From Methanobrevibacter sp. (lineage in GTDB: Archaea > Methanobacteriota > Methanobacteria > Methanobacteriales > Methanobacteriaceae), in NCBI RefSeq assembly GCF_017427765.1, contig NZ_JAFRSC010000020.1, positions 1 through 64,000 of the forward strand: a DNA stretch of 64,000 bases. Direction: 5' to 3'. The notes under the pieces were generated by a model. That model was not told where the DNA came from. It was given only the letters and a program-made list of their open reading frames with translations, and did not search any database. The position numbers were made by a program, and so were the translations under genes. Positions 1 through 10,049 of this stretch are shown here, one piece after another (the stretch's first letter is position 1; every line of letters starts with the position of its first letter).

Positions 1-346
1 ATGCCTTGAAATAGAGTTTGAAATTCCATCCTCCGCGTGAAGATGAGTAGGAGGAAAATGGTCTGTCATTAACAATTTTTGATGCCAAATACAATGAAGG
101 AATGAACATGATTAAAATAAGATCTGAGATAATTATAGGCAACGCAGAGTTTAATCCTTCATATGTTCCAGACATGACAGTTCTAGCTAAATCAACGCCA
201 CCTACCAGATAAGTAACCATTATTATTGCTCCTCCAAGAATGAGCATTATAAAAAACGTTATTATTATAACAATTAACGGTTTGTACCATGCATAGTTCT
301 CAAAAGTTGTTGGAAATGTTATATAGTCTGATATTTTATTTTTCAT
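1..346 (-). CDS. CPBP-family intramembrane protease, N-terminal part (cut by window edge)
   Basis: The reverse strand reads open from an ATG at 346 to the window edge, giving about 115 residues. A short soluble start (MKNKISDYITFPTTF) is followed by a long membrane segment rich in Ile/Phe/Gly, a second hydrophobic stretch, and then SSYSSSRGGWNFKLYFKA. That RPFSSYSSSRGGWN-type junction is typical of the N-terminal third of CPBP (CAAX/Abi) proteins of Methanobrevibacter. The catalytic EExxxR and HxxxD motifs would lie beyond the edge and are not visible. It is downstream of, and in the same direction as, the adhesin gene at 433. Family call is from sequence pattern memory; the function of these archaeal CPBP proteins is not established. 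Confidence 0.7.
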   Translation of the reverse strand, partial: MKNKISDYITFPTTFENYAWYKPLIVIIITFFIMLILGGAIIMVTYLVGGVDLARTVMSGTYEGLNSALPIIISDLILIMFIPSLYLASKIVNDRPFSSYSSSRGGWNFKLYFKA

Positions 347-385
347 TGACATATTTTATCACACTTATATATTTTTATATAAACT

Positions 386-404
386 GGATGAGAAAAACTC
401 ATCC
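386..404. terminator. Inverted repeat between adhesin 3' end and CPBP gene
   Basis: GGATGAG at 386-392 pairs with CTCATCC at 398-404 around an A5 loop. It lies 29 bases past the stop of the reverse-strand adhesin gene. On the forward strand a T-rich run follows. It may end adhesin transcription, but on the reverse strand the tail after the hairpin is only moderately T-rich and overlaps a TATA-like sequence that could serve the gene starting at 346. Confidence 0.4.
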
Positions 405-432
405 ATTTATTATCTTTTTTTTACTTATCATA

Positions 433-3400
433 CTATTTTACTTTAACTGTTGTTTTTATTGTGTCTTTAAGATAAGTCACTTTAACAGTGTAAGTTTTGC
501 CTTTTTTAAGCTTTTTGATAACATTCTTCTTAAGTGACTTTTGAGCAATACCTTTGGAGTTGGTTTTAACTTTATAAGTTTTGCCGTTGAACTTGAATGT
601 TACTGTTTTACCTTTCTGGAGCTTACCGTTGATTTTAAGCTTTGCTTTTAAGGTAAATTTCTTGGCAGTCTTTTTAACAGTAACTTTACTGGCTGTTAAG
701 ACCTGTTTTACTGTAACTTTATTGGTATAGGTTTTACCATTGTAAATAGTTGTTACAGTGTATTTTTTAGGAATATCTGTTATTTTTATTTTAGCTATTC
801 CGTTTTTATCTGTTTTAGCAGTTGTGGTCTTGCCGTTGATGACAAATATTACAGATTCGCCACTAACAGCAACTTTACCATCACTGGATACCACTTTTAC
901 TGTAAAGTATGACCCTCCTGCATAATCCACTGCAATATTTTTAGCAACGACTTTACGATTCTGTGAATCTAATCTTACAGTAACTTTGTTTTCATAGGTT
1001 TGATTATTATAAAGAGTTGTTATTGTATAAGTGCCAGGACCATCACTTATTTCCAATCCGGCAATACCTTCATTATCTGTTGTTGCATTGACTGTCTTTC
1101 CATTAATGGCAAACCCAACAGGTGCACCAGTAACTGCATGACCATCAGAAGTTACAACTTTAACACTGAAGAAAGATTTATTGCCATAGGCAACTGAAAT
1201 ATTGCTGTTTTCAGTGATTTTAGAATCATCAACAACTGTAAATGCTTTTATACAACACACGAATCCTTTTTCAGCTGCATCAGTCCAAGTGCCATTATAA
1301 AGGAATTCTGAGGAATTCTTTATGAAGTGCTGTCTTGAATATGCCAAACAAGGCAAGCAGTTAGATTTGATTTTAACAGTGAATTCATCCCCTTGTTTAA
1401 TTGGAACATATGAATCTAATTTAATTGTATGATATCCTGCAAATGGAGAAAGGCCATTTTGCACATGCATCAATTTGTCATTGACATAAATTTCAACTGT
1501 GTAGTTACTGCCGGCATCCTTGAAATATGTTTCCACACCTGCAATCAAATCGTCTTCAATAGCTACAAAGTTGTTGCGGTATTCATTTAAATCATAAGTA
1601 ATGAATGAACCCTGAAGATCATACTGGTAATTTTTGTTGTAATCAACATCATTTATGAATATGAATGCATATGCATCATTATTTTTCATGAATGTTGAGT
1701 CATAATAAGATATATAGAAATATCCTTCATTTCCGGCATCTTCTCCCCAGCTGTTTTTAAATAACCATGCACCATCGCCCGGAGGGGTTATCAAAAAGTT
1801 TTCTTTTGAATATGTGTCATCCCAACCGACTAAAACGACACCGTGGTTTACTTTCACGGATTCATCATCACAGTATTGTGCGCTTGTTTCTTCATTGAAA
1901 TACGGTTCATCCTGTGCGGCGTAATATCTCACATATAAGGCCCCATATTTTAAGACAGCTTCTTTCACATGGCCAATATCAGTTGCATTTGCACATGGCT
2001 TTATGCAGACAATATCCTGGAAATGAATGCTTGAATTCACACCGATTGCCGGTGAAATTTTTCCAAGTTCATCATAGACATCAAATACTGATGGGAATAC
2101 TCCTAACCAACTCAATGCATAATTTGCACCAATATTAAAGCCTCCCCCTTCATGAACATTTGTGGATCCATATCTATTGTACCTGAATGAAACATCAGCC
2201 ATGTTATTTTCAGAAATATCCATTTCAACATCTAAAAATCTTAATATTGAAGATTCCATAGCTCCAGAAATACCGAATGACCAGCATACTCCTGATGAAC
2301 CTTGGTTTCTGACTGGTGTTACCCATCCCCAATCACGCAGGTCAAATTGGGAAGGGATTGATTCCACTTCTATGCTGTTGTTGAATATTGGCAATTTCAA
2401 TGCAGGAGTAACTGAAATCAAATCATAAAATGTATTGTTTAAACTGATTGAATCATTGAAAGAGTATACATTGTTTTCTAAAATTTTCATATTTCCATCG
2501 AATGCTGAATATATGTCATCATAAGTTCCGTTTAGATCAGAATTATTTTCAAACAGATTGTCTTTAATGTCGTAATCAGTATCATACATGTATATTGCGC
2601 CTCCATCCTGTGCGCTGTTTTTGATAAATTCAGAATTTTTCAATGTAAAGGTGGATGCATCCGCAAATATTGCACCTCCAAAGCTTCCTCTTTTGTCTTC
2701 ATATACTGCAGAATTATTGTTGAATCTTGAATTTGAAACCGTCATGTTTGTCCAGGAGACATATATTGCCCCTCCATCAAAAACTGCAAGATTGTTTGTG
2801 AAGTTACAATTATACACGTCAAGAAGACCTTCCAATTGTAAAATGGCTCCTCCGAATTGGGAATAACAGTCAACAAAATTGGAATCTGTTATTTCAACGG
2901 TCGGGGTTTCACCTGAAGTGTATGCATCGGTATAAATTGCTCCTCCATTTTTTTCGGAGCCGACATTGCTAAAATTACAATTTTTTATATATGCTCCCTC
3001 TATTTCTTTCAGTCCGATAGCACCAGCTGTGAGGTTGGCATGCAAATTGATAAATGTGGTGTTTACAATCTCCAATCTTCCGCTTCCCATAATTGCAGTA
3101 GTGTATTTAGAGGTGGTATTTGCAAATATTGAGTTGAAAACACCAGTGAATGATAGTCCTTCGGTTTTAATAAATCCCCATTTTAAATTTTTAGAACTTC
3201 TCATCAGGGAATTGTTGAAGATTAAATTAGACCTGTGTCCAAAGATTACTCCTTCTGAAGCTGTACAGTCAAGGAATTTATCATCATTACTGTTATAAGT
3301 TGACAGTACAGTTAAAATTATTCCATATTCAGCTGCACAGTTTTCAAAAGTCACATTATTTGTTGTTACTGTAGATGCTGAATTGATATATAAAACACTG

Positions 3401-3831
3401 CCGGAATAGGAGTTGGCGTTTTTGAAAACCAGATTATTTATGGTAATGTTGGTTCCGGAAATCTCGAATATTGCTGATAAATTATTTGCATCAATAACAT
3501 GGTTGTTTCCGTCAATGACAAAATTATTTTTTACAAAACTGATTCGGGTAAAGTTATCAGTATTATTGTCGAATTTATAATCATGAGTTATTTCTAAAAT
3601 ATCTGTAGAACTGTTTATATCATTTTCCAATTGAGTAAATGAATTTTCACTTAAATTATCATTTCCTGTCGGATTTTGATTATGTTCGCCTATGATATTC
3701 TCTTCCATGATTTCCAAATGTTCTCCATTATCTTCACTCAAATCATCATCTGAAATTGAGTCTGATGCGCAAACTGCACCTAAAGATATAAATAGAATTA
3801 AAATTAACATTATATAAAAATGTTTTTTCAT
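433..3831 (-). CDS. Secreted adhesin-like protein with beta-helix, papain-family (C1) peptidase and Ig-like repeats
   Basis: 1132 residues. Residues 1-22 are a signal peptide ending in VCA. Residues about 85-460 are a right-handed beta-helix made of repeating NCNFTNN..GGAIY coils. Residues about 493-720 are a papain-like domain: oxyanion Gln510, catalytic Cys516 (SSGVCWSFG), His663 (NHGVVLVGW) and Asn693 (KNSWGE) are all present, so it should be active. A beta-rich domain follows, then two Ig-like repeats (about 890-1055) and a very basic KxTVK-rich C-terminus (about 1060-1132), which could bind the pseudomurein wall. A strong GAGGAGGT site precedes the ATG. Adhesin-like proteins of this design are known in Methanobrevibacter and Methanosphaera; the substrate is unknown. 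Likely outside the cell, attached to the wall. Confidence 0.93.
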   Translation of the reverse strand: MKKHFYIMLILILFISLGAVCASDSISDDDLSEDNGEHLEIMEENIIGEHNQNPTGNDNLSENSFTQLENDINSSTDILEITHDYKFDNNTDNFTRISFVKNNFVIDGNNHVIDANNLSAIFEISGTNITINNLVFKNANSYSGSVLYINSASTVTTNNVTFENCAAEYGIILTVLSTYNSNDDKFLDCTASEGVIFGHRSNLIFNNSLMRSSKNLKWGFIKTEGLSFTGVFNSIFANTTSKYTTAIMGSGRLEIVNTTFINLHANLTAGAIGLKEIEGAYIKNCNFSNVGSEKNGGAIYTDAYTSGETPTVEITDSNFVDCYSQFGGAILQLEGLLDVYNCNFTNNLAVFDGGAIYVSWTNMTVSNSRFNNNSAVYEDKRGSFGGAIFADASTFTLKNSEFIKNSAQDGGAIYMYDTDYDIKDNLFENNSDLNGTYDDIYSAFDGNMKILENNVYSFNDSISLNNTFYDLISVTPALKLPIFNNSIEVESIPSQFDLRDWGWVTPVRNQGSSGVCWSFGISGAMESSILRFLDVEMDISENNMADVSFRYNRYGSTNVHEGGGFNIGANYALSWLGVFPSVFDVYDELGKISPAIGVNSSIHFQDIVCIKPCANATDIGHVKEAVLKYGALYVRYYAAQDEPYFNEETSAQYCDDESVKVNHGVVLVGWDDTYSKENFLITPPGDGAWLFKNSWGEDAGNEGYFYISYYDSTFMKNNDAYAFIFINDVDYNKNYQYDLQGSFITYDLNEYRNNFVAIEDDLIAGVETYFKDAGSNYTVEIYVNDKLMHVQNGLSPFAGYHTIKLDSYVPIKQGDEFTVKIKSNCLPCLAYSRQHFIKNSSEFLYNGTWTDAAEKGFVCCIKAFTVVDDSKITENSNISVAYGNKSFFSVKVVTSDGHAVTGAPVGFAINGKTVNATTDNEGIAGLEISDGPGTYTITTLYNNQTYENKVTVRLDSQNRKVVAKNIAVDYAGGSYFTVKVVSSDGKVAVSGESVIFVINGKTTTAKTDKNGIAKIKITDIPKKYTVTTIYNGKTYTNKVTVKQVLTASKVTVKKTAKKFTLKAKLKINGKLQKGKTVTFKFNGKTYKVKTNSKGIAQKSLKKNVIKKLKKGKTYTVKVTYLKDTIKTTVKVK

Positions 3832-3961
3832 TTTACCTCCTCTTAAAAGATTTTTTTAATATTTTTCTTTAATTTTTCAATTTGGCGAATTTTATAAATT
3901 TTTGAGTAGATTTTGATATTGTTGTTATACTAAATGAATATTTTGCAAAATCTGAATTAAT

Positions 3962-4676
3962 TTAAAACAGCAGTGTTGCTATACCGAAAATTACTGGCAG
4001 AATACCTACAAAATCCCAAATTAAATGCACCAAATAAGATATAGTGATATTCTTTGTTTTTACATAAATTAATAGAAATACAATAGAACCTATACCTATT
4101 GTCAATATTAAATCTGCAATATTGGATCCGTATGCTGATATATGTGCCCGTGAAAATATCAGCTGTGAAACAATAATTCCTACAATTATCGCACCTTTAC
4201 GGCCAATATACTTATATGTAAAAATCATAGGCAGCACAATCCCTATGAATTTGAATAATTCTTCACCAACAAGTTGTATAATAGTGGATAGAATCGTAAT
4301 TATTGGAGTGCCCACATATGGTTTATGTGACTGTGAAGGAATTCCAAATACTTTTGCAATTAAAGTGGCTATACCCATTACCAGGAAAACACTTATCAAA
4401 CCAATGATTATAATTTTTATATCATTTTTTTTCAGGTTTTCTGAAAATCTCTGATAAGTTGCCCTCTAAAGAATACCATACTGCAATTAAAGGTATAAAA
4501 CATGATAATATTGCTTTTAGAAGCACCATGTCTCCAAATTCAATGAAAGGTATGCAGAATGTTAAACAAAGTCCGAGAAATAATGCAATTATTTTTGAGT
4601 AACTAAGTTTAGGATTTCCATTGTAAAACGGAATATCATGCTCCGTATCTTCAAATCTGAAATAATCATTTTTCAT
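3962..4676 (-). pseudogene. CPBP-family intramembrane protease split by a frameshift in an A8 run
   Basis: Two reading frames make one protein. The first (4676 down to 4422, 84 residues) has two membrane segments and ends FRKPEKK-stop. The second (4399 down to 3962) carries the family motifs: EELFKF (motif 1, Lys in place of the usual Arg), FSRAHISAY (motif 2 His) and HLIWDF (motif 3). The coding-strand run of eight A (4425-4432) lies exactly at the break; removing one A gives P-E-K-N-D-I-K and fuses the frames without any other change. So this is a single-base insertion: a real mutation, a phase-variable switch, or a homopolymer sequencing error. The intact protein would be about 238 residues. 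No partner gene is obvious. Confidence 0.75.
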
Positions 4677-5090
4677 TATAACTTATTCTATTCATAATCA
4701 TATATATATTTAAATTTAAGGAAGTATCACAACACAATTATATGAATCCGTGTTCTGTTTAATGTATGCATATGTTCCTATTTACTATATGCACTTTAAG
4801 ACTTGAATCATTAATAATCCAATAAAAATATAAATATGTTGCATATGCCTAATATTATTACGCCAACAGTAAACATGAACTGGTTAAAAAGAACCAAAAA
4901 TTGCATAATCCTGATCCACTTTTATTGATTGAGGATGTTAGAAATAGATGTTGTAAAGGAGATTTCTGAACCTAAATATATTGATTACCAACAGAAATTA
5001 ATTTAGAATAAATTATATCATTTATGATTAATGAATGCATATAATTTTCATGAAAACAATTAAATATGTTCAAATTAATAGTTTTTAATA
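4677..5090. other. Gene-free AT-rich stretch
   Basis: No convincing gene. A short forward-strand frame at about 4872-4968 (reading KHELVKKNQKLHNPDPLLLI...) looks protein-like but has no start and soon meets a stop, so it may be a remnant. The remainder is AT-rich promoter DNA for the divergent genes at 4676 and 5091. Confidence 0.4.
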
Positions 5091-6482
5091 ATGTACAGTT
5101 TTTTAATTTGTCTTGCAGTATTAATTGCATCATATTTCATTTATGGTAAAGTTTTAGAAAAAGTCGCAGGTATTGATGAAAACATGCAAACACCAGTTCA
5201 TAGGTTTGAAGATGGTGTTGATTATATGCCAATGTCTCGAATTAAAGCATTTTTAGTTCAGTTTCTAAATATTGCCGGAACAGGACCAATATTTGGAGTG
5301 ATTCAAGGTGCATTATTCGGTCCTGCAGCATTTCTATGGATTACACTGGGTACCATTTTCATTGGTGCAGTGCATGATTTCTTCTCAGGGTTCTTATCTT
5401 TACGGGATGACGGTTCCACCATGCCTCACATCATATCCAAATATTTGGGCACCACTGCGCAAAAATTCATTGCAGTCGTCACTGTCATAACAGGGATTTT
5501 TGTGGGGGCTGTGTTTTCAACAGGCTCTGCGGCCCTTCTCAGTAACTTGACAAGCATTCCATTATATATTTGGACAGCAGCAATATTTGGTTACTTCATT
5601 ATTGCCACATTACTGCCAGTAGATAAGATTATCGGAAAAGTGTATCCTATCATGGGAGTGTTGTTCATGATAATGGTGGTTTTAATAACCGGAGCCGTAA
5701 TATTAAATCCGGGATACACCATTCCTGAATTTACAACACAGGGTTTATACTTGTCTGACAATCCGATTTTCCCATTCCTGTTCGTTACAATTGCATGTGG
5801 TGCTATTTCCGGTTTTCACGCATCACAGTCACCTATTGTTGCAAGATGCATAAAAACTGAAAATGATTCAAGACCAGTATTTTTCGGTGCAATGGTTTTG
5901 GAGGGTATAACTGCTCTTTGTTGGGCAGCAGTCGCATTAGCATTTTTCCATGGCCAACCGCAACTTGGTGCAATATATGCCGCAGCACCTGCCGTTGCAG
6001 TTAATGAAATGGCTACAAAACTACTTGACCCTATTGGTGTGATTTTAATCATTATTGGTATTGTGGTCTGTCCAATTACAACTGGAGACACTGCACTTCG
6101 AAGTTCCAGAATCACATTAGCCGATGAATTGCACATCAATCAGGATAAATTCCTTTCAAGATTGAAACTGGCTCTCCCAATATTTGTACTGTCCTATGCA
6201 TTGACTTTCATTGACTTTAACCTGGTGTGGAGATATGTTGCATGGGCTCAGTTAATAATAGCTGTCAGCGTACTTCTTTCAGCCACAGTTTATCTGATGA
6301 AAAAAGGAAAATTGTATATAATAACACTACTTCCGGCTGTTCTCTGTATTTTAATTACTATAGGATATATTTTACAGGCCCCTGAAGGATTACAGTTGCC
6401 ATCTATGATTGCAAATGCAATAACTATTGTTGCAACGGCTATTATTACAGTAATATTCGTGAAAAAATACAGAAATATTTAA
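5091..6482 (+). CDS. CstA-family carbon starvation / small-molecule transporter
   Basis: 463 residues with about 12 to 13 hydrophobic segments throughout. The N-terminal part (IASYFIYGKVLEKVAGID, TPVHRFEDGVDYMPM, then NIAGTGPIFGVIQGALFG) matches the conserved opening of the CstA family, in the short form common in archaea and clostridia rather than the 700-residue E. coli form. GDTALRSSR near residue 340 is another family hallmark. E. coli homologues import peptides or pyruvate; the substrate here cannot be told from sequence. It stands alone between a noncoding stretch and the ATP-grasp gene. The ATG at 5091 has no clear Shine-Dalgarno site. Confidence 0.85.
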   Translation: MYSFLICLAVLIASYFIYGKVLEKVAGIDENMQTPVHRFEDGVDYMPMSRIKAFLVQFLNIAGTGPIFGVIQGALFGPAAFLWITLGTIFIGAVHDFFSGFLSLRDDGSTMPHIISKYLGTTAQKFIAVVTVITGIFVGAVFSTGSAALLSNLTSIPLYIWTAAIFGYFIIATLLPVDKIIGKVYPIMGVLFMIMVVLITGAVILNPGYTIPEFTTQGLYLSDNPIFPFLFVTIACGAISGFHASQSPIVARCIKTENDSRPVFFGAMVLEGITALCWAAVALAFFHGQPQLGAIYAAAPAVAVNEMATKLLDPIGVILIIIGIVVCPITTGDTALRSSRITLADELHINQDKFLSRLKLALPIFVLSYALTFIDFNLVWRYVAWAQLIIAVSVLLSATVYLMKKGKLYIITLLPAVLCILITIGYILQAPEGLQLPSMIANAITIVATAIITVIFVKKYRNI

Positions 6483-6615
6483 ACCCTGAATTGAAGTTCA
6501 ACCATTTAAATTAGAGATACTTGTACAGCTTCAAATTCAGCGATTTTCATGAAATATTAGGGAAACTTTAAAAATTAATAAAAATAAAATTTTTAAACAT
6601 AAGGAAGTGTGTCAA

Positions 6616-8310
6616 ATGAGAAATATTGTTGTAGTCGAATGTATATCTACAGGAACAAATTATATTCAAGACATCGTTGCAAGAAATTATAATCCAATCG
6701 TTTTGGAAATGGCTGAATCCGGTGATAATGAGGAAGCATTGCTTTATAAAAAAATAGTTCATGATAGTTATGAGCGAATCAAACATGATTTTGATTTAAT
6801 TCATGAAAAAGATACTTATGAAGAAACATTGGCAATGGTTAAAGAATTGGATCCAGTTTTGGTGGTTCCTGGAAATGAGAAAGGAGTCATTCTTGCAACT
6901 AAGCTGGCTAACGATTTGAATTTATTATGTAATCCTATTGAAAACCTTGATGCATTCACTCTAAAAAATGAAATGCAAAACAGATTGGCTGAAAATAATC
7001 TACGGTCAATTAGGGGACGTGTTGTCAAGTCTGTGGAAGAAGCAGTTGACTATTATGACAGCGAAGGTTTAAAGGAAGTTGTTGTAAAACCGATATACGG
7101 TGCTGCTTCCGTTGGTGTGAATATTTGCCAAAACAGACAGGAAATGATTGATTCCATTTCAAAGGTATTTAATCAAAAGGGTTACTACGGCAATGAGTCC
7201 GCAGAACTCCTTATTCAAGAACGCATAAACGGTGATGAATATGTTGTAAATACCGTTTCCTGTGGAGGCGTTCATAGAGTCACTCTCATTTGGAAATATA
7301 ACAAAATCAAGACTTCAGAAGGAGGCCACATCTATGATTCTTTTGAATCAATTAATGAATTGGATCTTGGTGAAGCGAAACTTGTCGAATATGCATATGA
7401 CGTTGCCGACGCTTTAGGCATTCAATATGGTCCTGTTCATGGAGAATACATGATTGATGAAAAGGGTCCTGTCCTGATTGAAGTAAATTGCAGACCATGT
7501 GGGGCAAACATGGATGCAGATTTTTTAGACAGTTTTTCAGGCCAGCACGAAACTGACAGTTCTCTTGATTCTTATTTAAATCCAAAAAAATTCGATTATG
7601 AACTTAAAAAAGGATATAAGTTATTTGGCCATGCAGCATTAAAACTGTTCATAGTCCCAAATGATTTGATTGCAGAATCCTCACCGATGAATCATATCAG
7701 TAACAAACTTAAAAGCCATTATAAAACAGCTCTTGATCCAATTAATGAAACCCAACCTTTCTTAAAAACTCAGGACCTGGAAACAAGTTGCGGAACAGTT
7801 TTCTTATCTCACAGTGACGGATACCAGGTAAAAAAAGACCTTGATTTTTTACGAAGCATTGAAAAGTATGCATTCCAGTTGGTTTTAAGTGAAGGATTAG
7901 ATAAGGAAACCGAGATTGACGAAGATGAAACATTTAAGGACATCCACTATTTATTGGAGAATGCCCCTGTTTATGGAACAACCCTTTTTGTCACTGATTC
8001 AATTTTTGATGATGTTGATTTGCTTCAAGTCACTCCGGATAAGTTAGATGCATTAAATGGAGAGTTTGATTGTGTTGTGGTCAACCTGAATAAGAGCATT
8101 CTCGATAAAAAGGACGATTATATTGCAAGCTTGTTTTTAAAAATATTCAACAAGGTTAGATTAAGCGGTCTGGTTTTCATTCCAAAATCCACCTATGGAT
8201 TGCTTCCAAATGGAAGAGTGGGTGCTGAAGCACTTGTCCGAGTTATGGATTTGAAAATAGAATTGCCTTTGCATAACTTGCCAAGAATGATAATTGCATC
8301 AAAAAGATAA
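6616..8310 (+). CDS. ATP-grasp carboxylate-amine ligase-like protein with extra C-terminal domain
   Basis: 564 residues from the ATG at 6616, chosen because AAGGAAGTG lies just upstream; an in-frame GTG at 6607 is less likely. An N-terminal pre-ATP-grasp fold is followed by the ATP-grasp core: VVKPIYGAASVGV (ATP-binding lysine region), LLIQERINGDEYVVN, and the metal-binding end GPVLIEVNCRPCGANMD. Such enzymes activate a carboxylate with ATP and join it to an amine. The last 150 residues (FDCVVVNLNKS..., NGRVGAEALVRVMDL) look like a divergent Rossmann or methyltransferase-like domain; I do not recognise it. The stop is 8 bases before the MATE transporter start, so the two are surely cotranscribed, which suggests make-and-export of a small amide product (inference). 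Confidence 0.8.
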   Translation: MRNIVVVECISTGTNYIQDIVARNYNPIVLEMAESGDNEEALLYKKIVHDSYERIKHDFDLIHEKDTYEETLAMVKELDPVLVVPGNEKGVILATKLANDLNLLCNPIENLDAFTLKNEMQNRLAENNLRSIRGRVVKSVEEAVDYYDSEGLKEVVVKPIYGAASVGVNICQNRQEMIDSISKVFNQKGYYGNESAELLIQERINGDEYVVNTVSCGGVHRVTLIWKYNKIKTSEGGHIYDSFESINELDLGEAKLVEYAYDVADALGIQYGPVHGEYMIDEKGPVLIEVNCRPCGANMDADFLDSFSGQHETDSSLDSYLNPKKFDYELKKGYKLFGHAALKLFIVPNDLIAESSPMNHISNKLKSHYKTALDPINETQPFLKTQDLETSCGTVFLSHSDGYQVKKDLDFLRSIEKYAFQLVLSEGLDKETEIDEDETFKDIHYLLENAPVYGTTLFVTDSIFDDVDLLQVTPDKLDALNGEFDCVVVNLNKSILDKKDDYIASLFLKIFNKVRLSGLVFIPKSTYGLLPNGRVGAEALVRVMDLKIELPLHNLPRMIIASKR

Positions 8311-8318
8311 TGATTTGA

Positions 8319-10049
8319 ATGACATATGAAAGGAATTTTAATTTATTAAACAGTAAGTTTAAGGAATTGTTCTTTCCAACATTGATGGCTTCAATTGCAG
8401 GCAATTTTGCAATTCTTGCAGATGCATTTTTCATTAGTCTGTTTATGGGGTCATCATATCTATCAGTAGTCCAAAGTATTGAACCTCTGGCGGCTTTTGT
8501 AAATGTTGTTTATTGGCTTATCGGTTTGGGAGGAAGTATCCTGTGCACATGCGCTAAAGCCGAATTCGATGATGATAAGGCAAATGAGATATTCACGATT
8601 TCAATCATTTTGGTGGTGCTGATTTCAGTGTTGATTACCGTTTCAGGTGTTCTCTTTCCCGACTTCTATATGCAGGTATTATGCAAATCCCCTCAAATAA
8701 GACCTCTTGTCAGCCAATATTTCTTTTTGTATCTTATTGGAATACCGTTTACATGCTTCATGATTTGTTTTGCATATTTCATCAAAACAGATGGTTTTAT
8801 TCAACTGCAGTTTAGGGCATTTTTAATGAACAATGGTGTAAATGTCATTTTTGACATTATATTGATGAAATTCTTAAATTTTGGCATTCAGGGTGCAGCA
8901 CTGGCAACTACAATTGGTGCTGTAACATCTGCAATTTATATTCTCACATATTTCCTTGATTCAAAAGGGACATTAAAATTTATCAAGTTCAAATCTTCTC
9001 AATTAATCAGCAATCTGATTGATATTTCTAAAGCAGGATTTTCAGGCGCTTCAATTCCATTATACACAACCATTAAATTAGTATTCCTAAACGCATTAAT
9101 AACTTCCATTTTAGGTGAGATGGGTCTTGCAGCCTTTAATATGTGTTATAATACACTATTTTTAGTTACCATATTTATTTTCGGAACTACACAATCGATC
9201 CTACCAATTGTGGCTCTTTATTTCAAAGAGGAAGACTACAATGGTGTTGAATATGTTGTTAAAAGATCATTGAAGATCGTTACAATTTTCGGAATATTCT
9301 TCACCGTGTTGTTTGCAGTATTTCCTCAGGCGATATTATTCTTATTTAATGTAAAAAATGCTTCTGACATTCCTTTGGTTTTGAATGCCGTTAGGATTTA
9401 TTCTTTAAGTATTTTAGGTTATGCACTTAATTTCCTATACATTTTTTACACTCAATCAGTACAGTATAATAGGTTATCAAATGCAATAACTGTTCTTGAA
9501 GGGCTGATTCTTCCTATACTATTAGCAAATATCCTGGTCTATTTTTTAGGTGCAAATGGATTTTGGATTTCATTTTGCGTAAGCGAAGTTGTGACACTGC
9601 TATTCATATATTTATACTCAAGATATGCCAATAGAAAGTATAATGATGAATATGAAGGTTTCTTTTTGATAAAACAAAATGATAATGGAAAAATATTCGA
9701 GTACACAATTAATGGGAATATTAATGATGCAGTTAATCTATCTGCTGAAATTCAGGAGTTCTTGTCTGAAAACAAGTCTGCAACATTGGTTAGTATGGCT
9801 ATTGAAGAAATGCTAACCAATATCATTAACATTAATGAAAATGTCGATACGATTGATATTATTGTTAGAGATAGCGATGAATACATATTGATTTCCATTA
9901 AAGACTCAGGCATTGACTTCAACCCTATAGTTGAGAATGATAATCTTGAATTTGACAATATCTCTGTTTTAAACAAAATAGCTTATAAAGTGGATTATTC
10001 AAGGATATTGGGTTTAAACAGTACTGTAATTACTATTAAAAATAATTAA
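8319..10049 (+). CDS. MATE-family efflux transporter fused to a C-terminal histidine-kinase-like ATPase domain
   Basis: 576 residues. Residues 1 to about 440 hold twelve membrane helices of the MATE/MOP fold (FPTLMASIAGNFAILADAFFISLFMG; IGIPFTCFMICFAYFIKTDG; GIQGAALATTIGAV). After a linker (RYANRKYNDEYEGF) the soluble tail, about 465-576, carries an N-box AIEEMLTNIIN and a DSGIDFNP G1-type motif, as in RsbW/SpoIIAB-like HATPase_c_2 anti-sigma kinases. This is a MATE exporter with a regulatory or energy-sensing ATPase tail. MATE proteins normally run on ion gradients, so the tail is notable. It directly follows the ATP-grasp gene. Confidence 0.82.
   Translation: MTYERNFNLLNSKFKELFFPTLMASIAGNFAILADAFFISLFMGSSYLSVVQSIEPLAAFVNVVYWLIGLGGSILCTCAKAEFDDDKANEIFTISIILVVLISVLITVSGVLFPDFYMQVLCKSPQIRPLVSQYFFLYLIGIPFTCFMICFAYFIKTDGFIQLQFRAFLMNNGVNVIFDIILMKFLNFGIQGAALATTIGAVTSAIYILTYFLDSKGTLKFIKFKSSQLISNLIDISKAGFSGASIPLYTTIKLVFLNALITSILGEMGLAAFNMCYNTLFLVTIFIFGTTQSILPIVALYFKEEDYNGVEYVVKRSLKIVTIFGIFFTVLFAVFPQAILFLFNVKNASDIPLVLNAVRIYSLSILGYALNFLYIFYTQSVQYNRLSNAITVLEGLILPILLANILVYFLGANGFWISFCVSEVVTLLFIYLYSRYANRKYNDEYEGFFLIKQNDNGKIFEYTINGNINDAVNLSAEIQEFLSENKSATLVSMAIEEMLTNIININENVDTIDIIVRDSDEYILISIKDSGIDFNPIVENDNLEFDNISVLNKIAYKVDYSRILGLNSTVITIKNN

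Noticed and set aside
2588..3298. Forward frames inside the adhesin gene
   Set aside because: Mirror frames of the repetitive beta-helix coding sequence, no starts or ribosome sites.
5091..6482. Assigning peptide or pyruvate as CstA substrate
   Set aside because: Short archaeal form; sequence alone cannot give the substrate.
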